64,000 bases of DNA, taken from positions 1 through 64,000 of the forward strand of contig CAJNOP010000677.1 of the NCBI GenBank assembly GCA_905250075.1. The letters run 5' to 3'. Shown in pieces: positions 36,375-47,949 of the stretch (position 1 is the stretch's first letter; every line of letters begins with the position of its first letter). The notes under the pieces are model-generated. The model was not told the origin of the DNA and did not search any database. It saw nothing but the letters and a program-made list of their open reading frames with translations. Source of the stretch: Rotaria sp. Silwood1. Lineage: Eukaryota; Rotifera; Eurotatoria; Philodinida; Philodinidae. The position numbers and the translations under genes were made by a program.

Positions 36375-37764
36375 ATGTATAGTAAACAATATCTGTTACT
36401 TACAATACTGTTTACAACTATTATTTTATCATTATGTACTGCTCAAAATCCAGGAAAAAGTAAGATTTTTATAGATAATAAATTTTATTAATAATAAAAT
36501 ACATTCTATGATTATAGGTGTTGACATATCTGGTGCAAAGAAAAATGTAGTTCATCAAGACAAAAATAATGATGATGATACAGATGATGATAGTGATGAT
36601 GATCCATCTAGTGATTATGGTCGACAACCACCATATAATGTAGCAGATGTTGGTTATCGAATACGTTCACGTTGGCCACCAGCAATAGTTTCACCATCAT
36701 ATGAACTATTAAAAAATCAAATGGATTGGTCTCGATTTATGAATCGAAAGTAAATATATTTAAAAAAAAAAAATAATTTTTTCGATTTATATTATTCTTT
36801 TTTTTTTTTAGTATGGTTCCACCATCATCACCACCTCTTTCATATAATACTAATCCAATGCTTAATATGGGTACATCATGTAAATCATTAATTGATCCAC
36901 AATATCCGATTTTTTCTGATATGTGTGGTGCTGTACCACAAGCACGATATGGATTACCAAATACATTTGGTCATTATGATCGTTGGCAACTTGCACATCT
37001 TTTAACAACATTAATTGGTTCAACAACAGATCCTGTATGTATACGTTCATTACGTCATTTATTATGTCCAATGCTTTTTCAACCATGTCGTGTACGACAT
37101 GAACCACCACTTGTACTTCCATGTCAATATTATTGTCGAGGTTTGTGTTTGTTATGTTAAATATGAAGAAGAAGAAGAATTTTATCGTTTGTTTGTTTAT
37201 TTAGCTGTTAAAACTCAATGTAATATACCTGCTCTTGATGTTATACCTTGTGATCTACTTCCAATGGCATCTGATATTTGTCCAAGTATATGATTGTTTT
37301 TTTTTCTTTGAATTTCAATATATCTTTTTGTTTAGATATTCAACCATTTGTTTCAGTTATGTCTTCAGGATCAACACCTGCTGAAACTCAACCAGGTATA
37401 TTATTGAAGAATTTAATATCTTATCTATATTATTTGTTTAATAGTAGCAACACAAAATGCAGTTCCATCAGCAGATCAACAAACAGCAAGATCATTTACT
37501 TCTCAATCATTCAAACAAACTGTTCCATCAACAGTTAATGTAGCACCAGCACCTTCACCTGTATCATCAATGCAAACACAAACACCTGTAAATTTTTATA
37601 ATCGTAGACCATATGAAAATGAAGGTATTGTTGATCATCGACAAGCATCAAGATATACACCATTAACACAATCAACATTTAAAACACGTCCTACAGTTGA
37701 TTATTATACTTCAAATGAAGCACGAGTTGCACGTGGTCCAATGTCATCAGCTTTTAAAAATTAG
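36375..37764 (+). CDS. secreted Frizzled cysteine-rich-domain protein
   Basis: Six exons, 36375-36459, 36518-36749, 36812-37140, 37205-37285, 37336-37395 and 37445-37764, give 368 residues. A signal peptide (LLLTILFTTIILSLCTA) precedes an Asp-rich acidic segment. Residues about 110-245 form a Frizzled/Fz CRD with the expected ten-cysteine pattern: TSCKSLI, SDMCGAV, DPVCIRSLRHLLCPMLFQPC, LPCQYYCRAVKTQC, VIPCDLLPM, SDICP. The C-terminal ~120 residues are Ser/Thr/Gln-rich and disordered-looking, with no membrane helix, so the product is probably secreted rather than a receptor. Fz CRDs typically bind Wnt lipids, but this one has no netrin domain, so it is not a classical SFRP. An AATAAA lies about 100 nt after the stop. 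Confidence 0.92.
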
Positions 37765-37866
37765 TTATTCTTGTCTTATTTTTCGACTTTTATCCTTTTA
37801 AAAACAAAAAAGAACATGTTTAGTAGATAGTAGTTGTATGGACTTTTTTTTTTTTTTTCTTATTGT

Positions 37867-37872
37867 AATAAA
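37867..37872 (+). terminator. polyadenylation signal AATAAA
   Basis: AATAAA in TGTAATAAACAG, 103 nt after the stop codon of the Frizzled-CRD gene. Confidence 0.65.
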
Positions 37873-39275
37873 CAGTTGATATTGTGAAGCTCTCAAAAAA
37901 AAAGAAGACAAAATCAAATAGGTTTTTTTTTTTTATTAGCCAGCATGAAGTAATCAAATCGTACCTATCGTTTTAATATGGTCAAAATATTCAATATCAT
38001 TTCATTATCCTTACAATAATCTGTAACGATGATAAAAAGAGAAATTTTTAGCAAAAGAGAATGTGATAAATATGAGTCGTTTTCGAACTGTGTAGACGCG
38101 AATGTTGCGTTAACATTCACGAGAGAATCTTTTCAGATGTCAAATCGTTTTTTTGACCGAGATAATGTTCATTTGATGAATACTAGTTTTAAGACCTTCG
38201 TGTTCTCCAGATATCAAAATTTTAGTAAGTTTTTCAATAAAAAGCTAATATCTTCAGATCACGTGGAAAAGTAACTTCCGAGTTTTAACTTCTATGGAGA
38301 ATAAAAAAAAATCCAGAGATTTCATACTATCAAAAAGAAATCTAAATGATAACTTGCTCTATATTAATTTTCGAGAACTTTATCAATTATTAGTTGAATA
38401 AAAAATACTACTTTATTTCACTATCTATAATTGATTGACAATATTTTCAATTCAATAGAGTTTTATCATTTAAAAGAAGTTTTTTTTTTTATTGAAATCA
38501 CTGTCGAATCGGAAAGCTCGAAGTCATTGTATTACTATATTGCATTAAACTCCAAAAGCCAATACGAAAATATAATAAATGTATCATTTCAATGTAAAAT
38601 ATTTATAACTGTTCGTTTTCATTATACACAGTTAGAAGTATAGACTGATGAGTTGAACCGCCATAATACAAAAATAGATATTTGAAATTCCTGATGTTTC
38701 AAATCAGATTTTAGAGATATTACCATCCGATTTTTATTAGTCATAGATCAATGCACCGGCTTACATCTCGTACTGATCATAGATATCAGTTTCCTATTCT
38801 TTTTTTCTCATTTCTATTCAATAAAATATATCATTAAAACACTTTAATTTGATCAGAAATCTGTTTCATATCATTAAGCTTTCTTATTTGAGTCTAAAAC
38901 AGTCGAATCGTGTTTTATAGAATTTCTATTAACAGTTTTATCATTTAAGAAATATTCTCTTTATCATAAAATAGAATTCAGATTGATTTCAAGATAAACA
39001 TATCACTTTGAAAATAAAAATAATAATAAAAATTTAACTATATTAATATTACAGACACAAAAAAAATTAAAAAAATGTATATAGATGAGAAAAAGAATGA
39101 AAATTCTTCACAAAAATCAGAAAAATGTTTATTTGTTCGGTATGCGGGAATATAGATGAAAATTTTAATAATTGTCAGAAATTTATCATTTAAAAAATTT
39201 AACTATTATTTTTTATTTGTTTTCAATGCTCTTGTAATTGGTAATCTAAGAAGAAAATAAAAAGAATTTCAATGT
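37873..39275. other. AT-rich intergenic DNA
   Basis: Open frames at 38029-38274 and 38431-38643 lack splice context or recognisable motifs. I do not call a gene. Confidence 0.45.
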
Positions 39276-41044
39276 TTAATGAATTATTAGGTACTCAATA
39301 GGATTATTGCAAGGTTCATTATCATATTGATTTGTTTGCGTTTGTGCAAAATTTGAAACTAAAAAATAAAATAAAATGAATATAAAACAACTTTTTTTTT
39401 GTTTTAAACTAAATATCCTAAGTAAAGAATATTTTTCTGTTTCACAACGAAAAAACACCTATTAAGTGATCATATCTACTTGTTGTCATTCTAATATTGA
39501 TGTTCATTCACTATTGCTTGAAATTGAAACATCAATACTATCTTGCTGAGTATTAGGCTTTAATAATAAACGTAAACTGCTAAACTCTATAAGACGCTCT
39601 AAACTATTCATTGCCAATAAGAATTTTTATGATAATTACAATGAGATAAATTTAGCCTCCATTCGAAATTCCTTTTAATCCTTTTAGTTAGTTGCTAATT
39701 GAGATAAAACATTTTACTTACATTCCTTAAAATCTTCACTATTCCATGGTGGACATTGTGGATAATATATGATAGATGAATCATCGGGAAAACTTTTACT
39801 ATGTAATAATAGAATTTGTATACGAAAATAATTAAGAACTTCTATAGTTAATGTTGAATCATTTTGATTTTTGAAAGATTCATTATCACCTATAATAAAG
39901 AAAAAATGTATTTAAACTAAAAAATTCAATAGATCTTCAAATATAAATTATTACTTAAGTTATTAATTAATCCTTCAGATTGATTGCTAGATGATGTTCT
40001 ATATGCATTCACATTATGAATCATTCCAGGCGCTTCCTTGACAATTTCCAATGGTACACTAGAAAACAAAATTTTTTTAATATGTATACAAAGAAATTGA
40101 ATAGAATAAGATAAATATTATCTTAATGTTTAATACTAAGAATATTAAAAAAACAAATAATTATTTCGTAATATATTAAATGAAAATCATGATTGAAAGA
40201 ATAGGCTAAGTTATCAATCAGAGTACACAAAAGATCTATATTCACATCAGTATCCACATACATATCCTATCATGAACGACAAAAGAATTGAGAAATTGAT
40301 TATCTTAAGATAAAGAGAAAAGGTATCGAAATCAGAATCTAATTCGAGTACGATGACGGAAAATATAGTTTATTTTAGGTTGGATCGAGTCGAATCTGTT
40401 CATAAAAATTTGACACACTGATGATCGATAAGATACTATGATAATATCTTTCTGTTTGTGAAAGAAAAGATGACGTATGATTTTTTCTTGTAAGAATAAT
40501 AACTTACATGAATGATTTTTCATGAATATTAAAATAATTCGGATTCTTTTTATCTCCATTTCCTAAGTCAATATAATAGATAGAACTTAGTTTATTATCA
40601 GTAATTATTGATATTTTTAACCATTTCCAACCGGTTCCAAGTGTACAATGAAACATTTCAGGAATCTAGAAAATAAAAAAAAAGAACAATTATTATCTAC
40701 TAATTAGAATATATTTTCAATACAAACTTCTCCTGATAATATCATTGAATATTTATTATCAGAATTAAAGAATATTGTAGATCCATTAGAACTCTGAATT
40801 GAAATTTTTAAAATTTGTTGCATAGATTTTGCCTTTAATACTATAAATAAATAATCACAAAGAATTGATATATAATTATAAAACTATATTAAATTACAAG
40901 TAGAAAGTTTATTTGAACGAAAATTAATTGGCAATGGTATTGATGAGTTCGTTTGAAAGAAGTCAATATAAAGTTGTGAATATTTAAGTTCATAGTTAGA
41001 ATTAACATCTTTTTGTTTTGTTAATTTGGTATCTTGTTCTACAC
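39276..41044 (-). CDS. unrecognised protein, paralogue C-terminal region (5' end lost at assembly gap)
   Basis: Exons on the minus strand are 41044-40898, 40840-40728, 40665-40508, 40058-39955 and 39889-39722, with a likely last exon 39358-39276. All join in phase. The order and positions of introns match paralogues A and B: LYIDFFQ corresponds to LYFSLDV, IPEMFHCTLGTGWKWLKISI to the IP..F block, NGDKKNPNYF to the GFLP block, and the last conserved part gives PPWNSEDFKE. It is the most diverged member. The 5' exons, including the N-terminal module, are missing because the exon at 41044 is followed within 30 nt by a run of Ns. The 3' end is uncertain; a separate minus-strand frame at about 39510-39615 (RLIEFSSLRLLLKPN) may be an alternative last exon. 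Confidence 0.65.
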
Positions 41045-41072
41045 CTATAAAATTACAATATAAATAGAATTT

Positions 41073-41082
41073 NNNNNNNNNN
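41073..41082. other. assembly gap (10 N)
   Basis: Ten Ns of nominal length. The gap truncates the 5' end of the minus-strand gene to its left. To the right, no matching upstream exons appear within the next 2.8 kb, so the true gap may be larger or the join may be wrong. Confidence 0.95.
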
Positions 41083-41191
41083 AATGGCTATAATTTACAA
41101 AGAAAAGCTTGTTAGCACAACCTCAAAGGGACTTAAATGTGGAACTCACATATGTTCTCTTGCCTTATGAAACTAATACAAAATACATAAA

Positions 41192-41272
41192 GTGTAGATG
41201 TGGATTTGAGTATAGGTGTGAGTGTTACTGGAAGAAAAGTCTTAACCAACACCCACTCTCATACACCCATAC
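41192..41272. repeat. telomere-like inverted hairpin
   Basis: G-rich arm GTGTAGATGTGG..GTATAGGTGTGAGTG, loop TTACTGGAAGAAAAGTCTTA, C-rich arm ACACCCACTCTCATACACCC. The loop core GAAGAAAAG recurs in the copy at 57341. Confidence 0.75.
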
Positions 41273-42159
41273 CGTATTTAAATAAATCCATGTTTTTTCA
41301 ATTATTATTCATTTTTATTTTATTCATGAGAAAAACAAGAAACTTTATGAATACCTCTCATTGTTATACTCATGACAACTTTTTCGATTTATTTGTCGTA
41401 CTCTCCATATCGAAATACTGATCTATTTATAATGCATCGTTTTGGCTAAGAACCAAACCGTGTTCATCTCTGAAATCTTTCTTACGTAGCCTAGAGCCTA
41501 CTACAAAAACAACAAATGTTTTATCGATAAGAAAATCACGTGTGGAAACAAGTTGTGTATGACTAACATTCTCTGAAGGTCTTAATTGGTCATCGACTTC
41601 GTCTGATTTACATCCATTGAATCGAAATGTGTCATTGAAATCGGATATTGAATTCTTATAATACTTTATTTGAAAACATATATTTAAGTCTTATGAGTAT
41701 TTATTTGCTTTTTCTTAACAAAAGAGTTTTGTTCTTGTATATCAATGATTCATTCATGTTATAAGATATTAAGTACATGAAGGTCATCGACAGTAATTAA
41801 AAAATATGCGAGTCAAAGAAATGTTTCTCATTCCACATAAAATATACAAATCATCAAATGTCACTTTTAAGACCTTGCCTCATTTTAATCATTGTTTTCT
41901 TTTGCGTATGTTGAAATTCCAAAGCAAACAAAATATAGAAAAACAGGTCTCAATCATTGAATTTTACAAACTGTTTTTAGCTAAAGTTTTTGAAATAATT
42001 ATTTCTTTTTCTATATTGTGAAATGATAGATTTTATTAATATTGTAGAACCGAGTCTCTCATAAGCAAAAACTTGATCTACGCAGAAATAGAAGATTTTT
42101 TTTTTGAATGATAAACACTTATTCTTAAAACTGAAACTATCTCAAACGCTTAATGATGT

Positions 42160-42203
42160 ATGTGTCAGCGTGAGTTGACAGAGGACTCACATCCACACTC
42201 ACA
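42160..42203. repeat. degenerate telomere-like hairpin
   Basis: A short G/T-rich arm (GTATGTGTCAGCGTGAGTTG) is followed by ACTCACATCCACACTCACA. It is the weakest member of the family in this window. Confidence 0.45.
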
Positions 42204-43903
42204 AATCCAAGAAAGCAATTTGAATTGAACTTTCGTTATCGAAAAAATGATTCTGAGTCTTTTATTTCAGAACTTCTAGAGTCTGACTGATATACTATAT
42301 CTTTTTGATTATCTTCGTTTAAGTAGAATGGTGACTTGATTCGGCTACGTTTTTTATGTTTCCGAGCTAGTTGCCTACGACTTCGAGATAAACTAGACCG
42401 ATAAATGAAATTCAAGAAAGATCATGATGTAAAACTGATTTTGGAAAAACGAAACTGTCAAGATAAGAAATCATGATAAGCTAAATTTCTTTTTCTATTG
42501 ATTCGATTGATTGCTATCTTTGCGTGCATGCTTTACTTGGCTCAAGTACAGCTATGACCTAAGAAAAAAAAGATCAATCGAAACTTCAGTATCCTGTGTT
42601 GGACATGATATAAATGATTAGATTTGAAATGAAATTCAAAGTTTGAGAGAGAATCAGACATAGAAATTGTCGGATCACACTTTCATCCTGGGCATGGTCG
42701 AGCGTTAGGGAATTTCATTTTTTCATCTTGCAACATCTGTAACTTCTCAGTAATAAAAGCAAACTGTCTGAAATTTCTATTGCAAATAGTGATTGTTTAG
42801 ATCTATTACCAGTAAAACTTGTATCAACATCTCTTTAGCCACAGCAGATTTGTTCAACAAAATGCTGACCGTTACGCAATTAGTATTTATACTTGTTAGA
42901 GTATAAAAACAACCGACCTTTCTTTACTTCTCTGTGTTCTCTGTAGGATTTCGAACTAGTATTGTCATTCAAACGCTTTTTTTAGCTGACTTTTTGCTGG
43001 AATATGTTCAAAGAGACAAACATTTGTTAGATGAGTTCAAAATTTGTTCTCTATGGACATTCTCCACCTAACGAACTCCATGCATAGAAAAATATTGTTT
43101 TGGAAAAAAGTCACTTACTTCACGAATAAAGACATTTACTTCTTTGAGTCTGAGCTATAAGCATCCTGCTCCTTGGAAAGCGAAAAGAATTGCACTTATA
43201 ACTTTGTTTGGTATCCATGTCGTCAATCGACAAATTTTCATCGACAGTATTTTCTTGGACTCCGAGGGCACTTCAAATGTGAGGGTGAGGGTAAAGACAA
43301 AATACATTGACCTGTTCGTTCTTAACAGTTTTGTAGAAGAACTAAAGAGTCCGCAATAGGTTAGAGTGCGCCGTGAAGCTTTCTACGAAGTTTTTTTTCT
43401 TTTTGACAAACATACTATTCTTTTCAACGGTAGTCTGAAATTGTTTTATCGTCACCAAATAAGAAAAGTTAATTAGGAGACATTATTGAACTTATATTCT
43501 GACGTGAGAAAAATGAGAAGAAGAAAATAATTTAAGTTCGACGGAAAACATAGGATCCTTTTGTGTTATTGGTTACTACTATTATATCTAGATGTATATC
43601 TTGAATTCAGTCGATACCGGATATCTCAATCGACGTACGATTTCTATTGTCACTAAATCAATCAGGACGATGAAAGAAACAGAAACAAGTGACGCTAGGC
43701 AATATGATGGCAAATCCAAAGGTTTCAGTTAATATAATTCAACAATATTCATAAAAAAAATGAAGAAAATCGATAGAGTAGAAAAAATAGAAAAAAAGAA
43801 GAGAAATCTTTCAAAATCAGATATTGTGGCAGGACTGCTAAAATTGTCTGCACTTTTTTCAAGGTAATACTGGATGTTGTTGTAATATACAATGTAGATC
43901 AAT

Positions 43904-44998
43904 TCAGGCTTTGGTCCAGTGACGTTCTACCGATTCGAAAATGACTACGTCGGGTTGATACTGTAAAAATATATCTTTCTTCAATGGAGAGTTAGCACTT
44001 GTCGCACCGTCAGTGAAGTTGACATTGTTAAAATGTCGCCTGAAATAATCGTCGAGGAAAAACCACGAAAACGAGTCACCAACAAAGAGTATTTTTTCTT
44101 TTTTTGGGCCCTTCCTATAGTAAGTAGCATTTTGCTTTGGAACAAGTTGATGTTCTAAAATATGAGACACATCTAAATTAGCCATTCTAGCTAGGTCTCC
44201 TACTCGCTTTAAGTTTCGTTGTGAAACAAAGTCTTCAAAGCGATGAGGTACAAATTGAGGATAGATGACGAGTAGTCGTTTCATCACTTCCTCATAGGCA
44301 AAAAACGCTCCAATAGTATTCCAATGGGTGTCAGTTTTAAAGTATGTGTCCAATCCGTGTAGTTTCTTTGCGGTCAACAATGCTTGTCTTACATCAACCA
44401 GTTGAAGTTTTGAATGCAATTTCATATGTTCAAAAATTTGTGCCTGTCTACTTGGGCCAACCACAGTATCATATTGCCATGGTAAGTATTCTGGATAGAT
44501 TGAATGCTTGTCAGGAAGGGGAAGAATAAGACAAGTAATGTTTTGTTGAGTGCACCATATATTTTCAGTTTCCAAATTTTTTTGTATAGCCTTTAATTGA
44601 TCAGGAGAATAAGGATTATATCCTTGCCAACCGGAAAGTGTCATCGGATCTGTTGGTTCAATATCATTAAGAAACAGCCAGCCATGCTTACCAATAATGA
44701 CGTTTCGAACATTTGATATTCTAAACAAATTGGCGTGTAGGCGAGCGTTTGCAGCTACAAGTCGAACGCGAAATCCAAAGTTGTCATTATAGAACAAGTC
44801 AAAGTTCTTGATGAACTCATCGATCTTTCGGCTATCAAAAACTGGACGAGGGGCTAAGATTCGCTTCTCTGTCGATGAAATATCAGGAATAATGAGAAAT
44901 ATTCTGTTTATCTCAGGAAGAAAAATAAAAGATAGAAAAAGAATAACGAGCACCCAATCTAGCAATATTTGTTGTCGTTGAACATTTAAATCGATCAT
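43904..44998 (-). CDS. AlgJ/AlgX-type SGNH-like acetyltransferase (bacterial-type)
   Basis: An intronless frame of 364 residues, starting at MIDLNVQRQQ; upstream in-frame Met codons exist to 45064 but this start precedes the membrane segment directly. Residues about 10-35 are an uncleaved signal/anchor (LLDWVLVILFLSFIFLPEIN). The rest is an AlgJ/AlgX-like domain: FNDNFGFR-type motif (FYNDNFGFRVRLV), GKHGWLFLND, TDTHWN (Asp and His of the catalytic triad, about residues 222 and 224) and FVGDSFSWF (catalytic Ser, about residue 308). In bacteria these proteins transfer acetyl groups to exported alginate or related polysaccharides, working with the MBOAT protein AlgI. An AlgI-like remnant lies just upstream on the same strand, the bacterial arrangement. 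The catalytic residues are present and no stops occur, so the gene may be functional. Lack of introns and family distribution point to horizontal transfer. Confidence 0.9.
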   Translation of the reverse strand: MIDLNVQRQQILLDWVLVILFLSFIFLPEINRIFLIIPDISSTEKRILAPRPVFDSRKIDEFIKNFDLFYNDNFGFRVRLVAANARLHANLFRISNVRNVIIGKHGWLFLNDIEPTDPMTLSGWQGYNPYSPDQLKAIQKNLETENIWCTQQNITCLILPLPDKHSIYPEYLPWQYDTVVGPSRQAQIFEHMKLHSKLQLVDVRQALLTAKKLHGLDTYFKTDTHWNTIGAFFAYEEVMKRLLVIYPQFVPHRFEDFVSQRNLKRVGDLARMANLDVSHILEHQLVPKQNATYYRKGPKKEKILFVGDSFSWFFLDDYFRRHFNNVNFTDGATSANSPLKKDIFLQYQPDVVIFESVERHWTKA

Positions 44999-45453
44999 AA
45001 TGTAATGTGAAATTTGTATATCTCTCTTGAAATCTAAAGTACATAAAAGAATTATAGCGTCCACTTGATATGATCATGATAGAAAGTAGAAAAAGACTGA
45101 CAAATGTGACTAGCCCGAAAAAAGTTAGAGCTGACTTTGCCTATATTTGGGCACGTTTGTTTGAAAGATATTTGGAAGCATCTTTTATGACTTGAATCAG
45201 TGCAGAAAAAGTTCCAGACAATTCAAATATAGTAAAAATTATTACTACTACAATTTTTTTGTCAAGATACTATTTTGACGAAATATTCATGTGACTTTGG
45301 CCTAAGTGTAATTCGAGCAGAGTCCTAGAAAATTCAATAAAATGTTTCAGAATAGATGATCGAAAAAACACCGAATCAGATGAAATTATGGTCCATGTAT
45401 ATAAATGTTAGAAAACTCAGTATTTTTTGTAGCATATATGTGAATATGTTAGT

Positions 45454-46175
45454 TCATTCTAATCCTAAGCATATTCCATGAAATAGACTCCAAATAATAA
45501 AATCCCAACTAGCACTATACCAAAGACCACAAAGAAGAAAGACGATCAAAAGGTTCATATAGACTCGACGTTTTGAGACGCGAGAGCCACCAAGTAAAAT
45601 ATGCCATCGTCTCCGAAATTCTTTGATTGATCGAAATACATAGGAATAGTTGAAATTTTCAAGTAATTGAATGCCAAACATATGTGTAAGACCAATACCG
45701 ATGTCGGAGTAACAGGAGAGACCGAAATAAATTTCTAATATATATATTAGCAAGTCAATCCATGGATGAGATACGTCGAGTTTTTCAAGCAGCAAATTAG
45801 ACATTGTATTTGCTATCAGCATCTGTTTTTGAGAGATCGAGCGTGCATTCTACTACATACTGTGCGTATTGTTTACGATTTAGTGTTCAATTTTCAAAAG
45901 AGTTGTTGTGCAGCATCATGATATCGTACAATAGGACCAGCCATTAGTTAAGGAAAGAAGGAACAGTACAATTCTAGTGTTACTGGATTTTACTTCACTT
46001 GAACTCCTTTTCGGTATACATCAATGATATAAGAGAATACGATCATTCCCAATGTACTTAAATAATTCATGGATATCGATATGAGCATGATGATGATAAT
46101 AAAAAATAAGCCGGCCAAGCTCAACCTGCCATTCTGGAGTTTAGGTTTAATTATGCAATTTATACATTGAACCAA
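45454..46175 (-). pseudogene. AlgI-like MBOAT O-acyltransferase pseudogene
   Basis: Remnant of the membrane-bound acetyl-transporter partner of AlgJ. The 5' part (46175-45890) reads ...FSYIIDVYRKGVQVK and FFP-LMAGPIVRYHDAAQQL, clear AlgI signatures. It has in-frame stops at 45990-45992, 45948-45950 (where family members usually have Gln before the LMAGP block) and 45894-45896. The 3' part (45822-45454), in a shifted frame, has LEIYFGLSCYSDIGIGLTHM, ENFNYSYVFRSIKEFRRRWH, NLLIVFLLCGLWYSASWDF and FHGICLGLE. The RRWHI motif abuts LLGGSRV, so the conserved W.RDY segment between them is deleted. The first third of AlgI and the C-terminal segment are not detectable. Nonsense, frameshift and deletion together mark it as dead. 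Confidence 0.9.
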
Positions 46176-46758
46176 CTAAACATATCAAATAGTTTTAGAC
46201 AGTTTTGGTTGAAGTCGCCGCTTATGCTTTAAAGACGAATCTATCAGAATTAATGTGCATGAGATAGACAGTCTAAATAAAACATGATAAATATTAGTGT
46301 CCTGTGGAAATAACTTTTCTTATTTTCCAATATTCGTTTTCGTTCCCATTCATCTGTTTCTGTAACCTAAGATGTAAATCAATACATAGATAGGCGCAAA
46401 TAGCACGATTTAGTGGTACTTCGATTATTCATTTGATGTGGCAACTGAAAATATTCGAGTTTTGTTTGTCTATAGGTAGTGGAGACTTAAATCTATCGAT
46501 GGTTTCTTAAAAGTCTTCTTTGTGACAAGAACTCTTTAGGTAGAACAAGAGAAAATTAACTGTCGAGAACATAATGATGAAAAACCAGACGAAAACAGTA
46601 GGTATGCTATAGGTTGAATATACTCGGTGAAAAACAAAAAAAATGAGTAGATAAGAATACTTAATCAGAAGAAGCGTATTCACGTACTGTCTGACAAGTT
46701 TTCCAGAAAGTAACGAAATGGAAACTATTCAAGACAAAAAAGTACGGGTCGAAAACAG

Positions 46759-46806
46759 AGTGTGAGTGTTTGGAACTTCTTTAGCCCACATCCACACTCA
46801 CACCCT
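46759..46806. repeat. telomere-like inverted hairpin
   Basis: Arm GTGTGAGTG, loop TTTGGAACTTCTTTAGCC, arm CACATCCACACTCACACCC. Confidence 0.7.
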
Positions 46807-46849
46807 CAAAGTCGCTTTTTACTGGACGTCCTACATAGATGTTCCAAAT

Positions 46850-47185
46850 GGAACATACGTTAATTTAACTTACATCTGAATAAGTTGAAAACTGATTTAA
46901 ATTACTTTAAATCTAATTGACATCAATTTATACTGTTTGAACCAATTTAAATGGGTTAAAATTGAAGTTAAAGCAGTTCAAGTTATACTAATTCAAATCC
47001 AATTTAAATTACTCGGACTCAGGTTTTGTTCGGTTTAAATGAAGCTTAACTCGACTGAAATTATTTTAAATCGATTCGAACATATTTCAATCGAATTTAG
47101 ATTAATTTGAATCGAACAGAAACAAGTTCAAAGCAATTTAAATCAAATTTCAAATTATTTCAGTTAGATTCAAATTTGTTTAGTT
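46850..47185. repeat. degenerate AATTTAAAT-rich quasi-periodic tract
   Basis: About 330 bp in which TTTAAAT / ATTTAAA / TTCAAAT words recur every 10-20 bases with G/C-containing separators (AATTTAAAT near 46950, GGTTTAAATG, ATTTTAAATCGATTCGAA, CAATTTAAATC). It looks like a decayed short tandem array. There is no coding potential. Confidence 0.6.
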
Positions 47186-47720
47186 GTCTATTAGAAAAAA
47201 GTAACCTTTTATGTCGAAAGTATGCTATCAAATATATGCTTAAAAATACACTTACCCAGTGAATTCGTGCAGAATCTTGTGTGTCCTCTACTAGAATAGC
47301 ATTGTAATTTATCGACCTTGCCGTATAAGTGAACATAAAGCACTGTACTGCCTATATATACAACACTAAATACGTTCGATTTTTGAGTATAAAAGCATAT
47401 GCATACATCGTGAGATAAATGTAGCTTTTGCGCATTCATTTGTTCTTAAAACATATACAAATATACAATCGTATGCATGTCAAACAGAACGATAAAAAAA
47501 ATGAAGCAAAAAATTATTTCACCCAAAGAGAGACAGATAGAGAAAATTTGTACGTTTTCTCATCTTCTTATGTTTTTTTGGAACGATTCAATTTTTATTG
47601 AATCAGTGCGAGATTGAAATTTTCGAACTACGTAATGCAATCGAAAAAAGCCTTGCATAATTGATCAGACCTTATGATATCATCATCATAATCCTGCTTT
47701 GTTGATAATGAAATAATGTT

Positions 47721-47949
47721 TTAAGTATTTCTATCATCATATGTAACAGTTTGATGAGTAACTTTTATCAATGCAGGAAACTCATACGTTTTACTAAATA
47801 TATTAACTAGCTTCATGACTTCATTTGATGCTGTCGTTTCAAAATTTACTTTCTTTTTTACTGTTTGTGCTTTAGTACTACTTTTCGGATAATCATTGCC
47901 GATGCCATCAAGTTTTGTACATGTAACGCGAACCATTTCTAGAAAGGAA
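47721..47949 (-). CDS. possible terminal exon of an unknown protein
   Basis: A splice acceptor CTTTCTAG is followed by about 72 open codons in protein-like composition (VRVTCTKLDGIGNDYP, KKKVNFETTASNEVMKLVNI, EFPALIKVTHQTVTYDD) ending at TAA. No upstream exon and no homologue were recognised, so it may be a gene fragment. It could be chance. Confidence 0.3.

Larger units (their letters stand above)
41083..43903. other. gene-poor DNA with telomere-like hairpins
   Basis: No gene could be supported. Contains hairpins at 41192-41272 and 42160-42203. The 3' end leads into the AlgJ-like gene on the minus strand. Confidence 0.5.

Noticed and set aside
38029..38643. Two plus-strand frames downstream of the Frizzled-CRD gene
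   Set aside because: No recognisable motif, no splice structure, and not followed by a polyadenylation signal in a convincing place.
47209..47439. 76-codon minus-strand frame
   Set aside because: No homologue, no splice context and no support beyond length.
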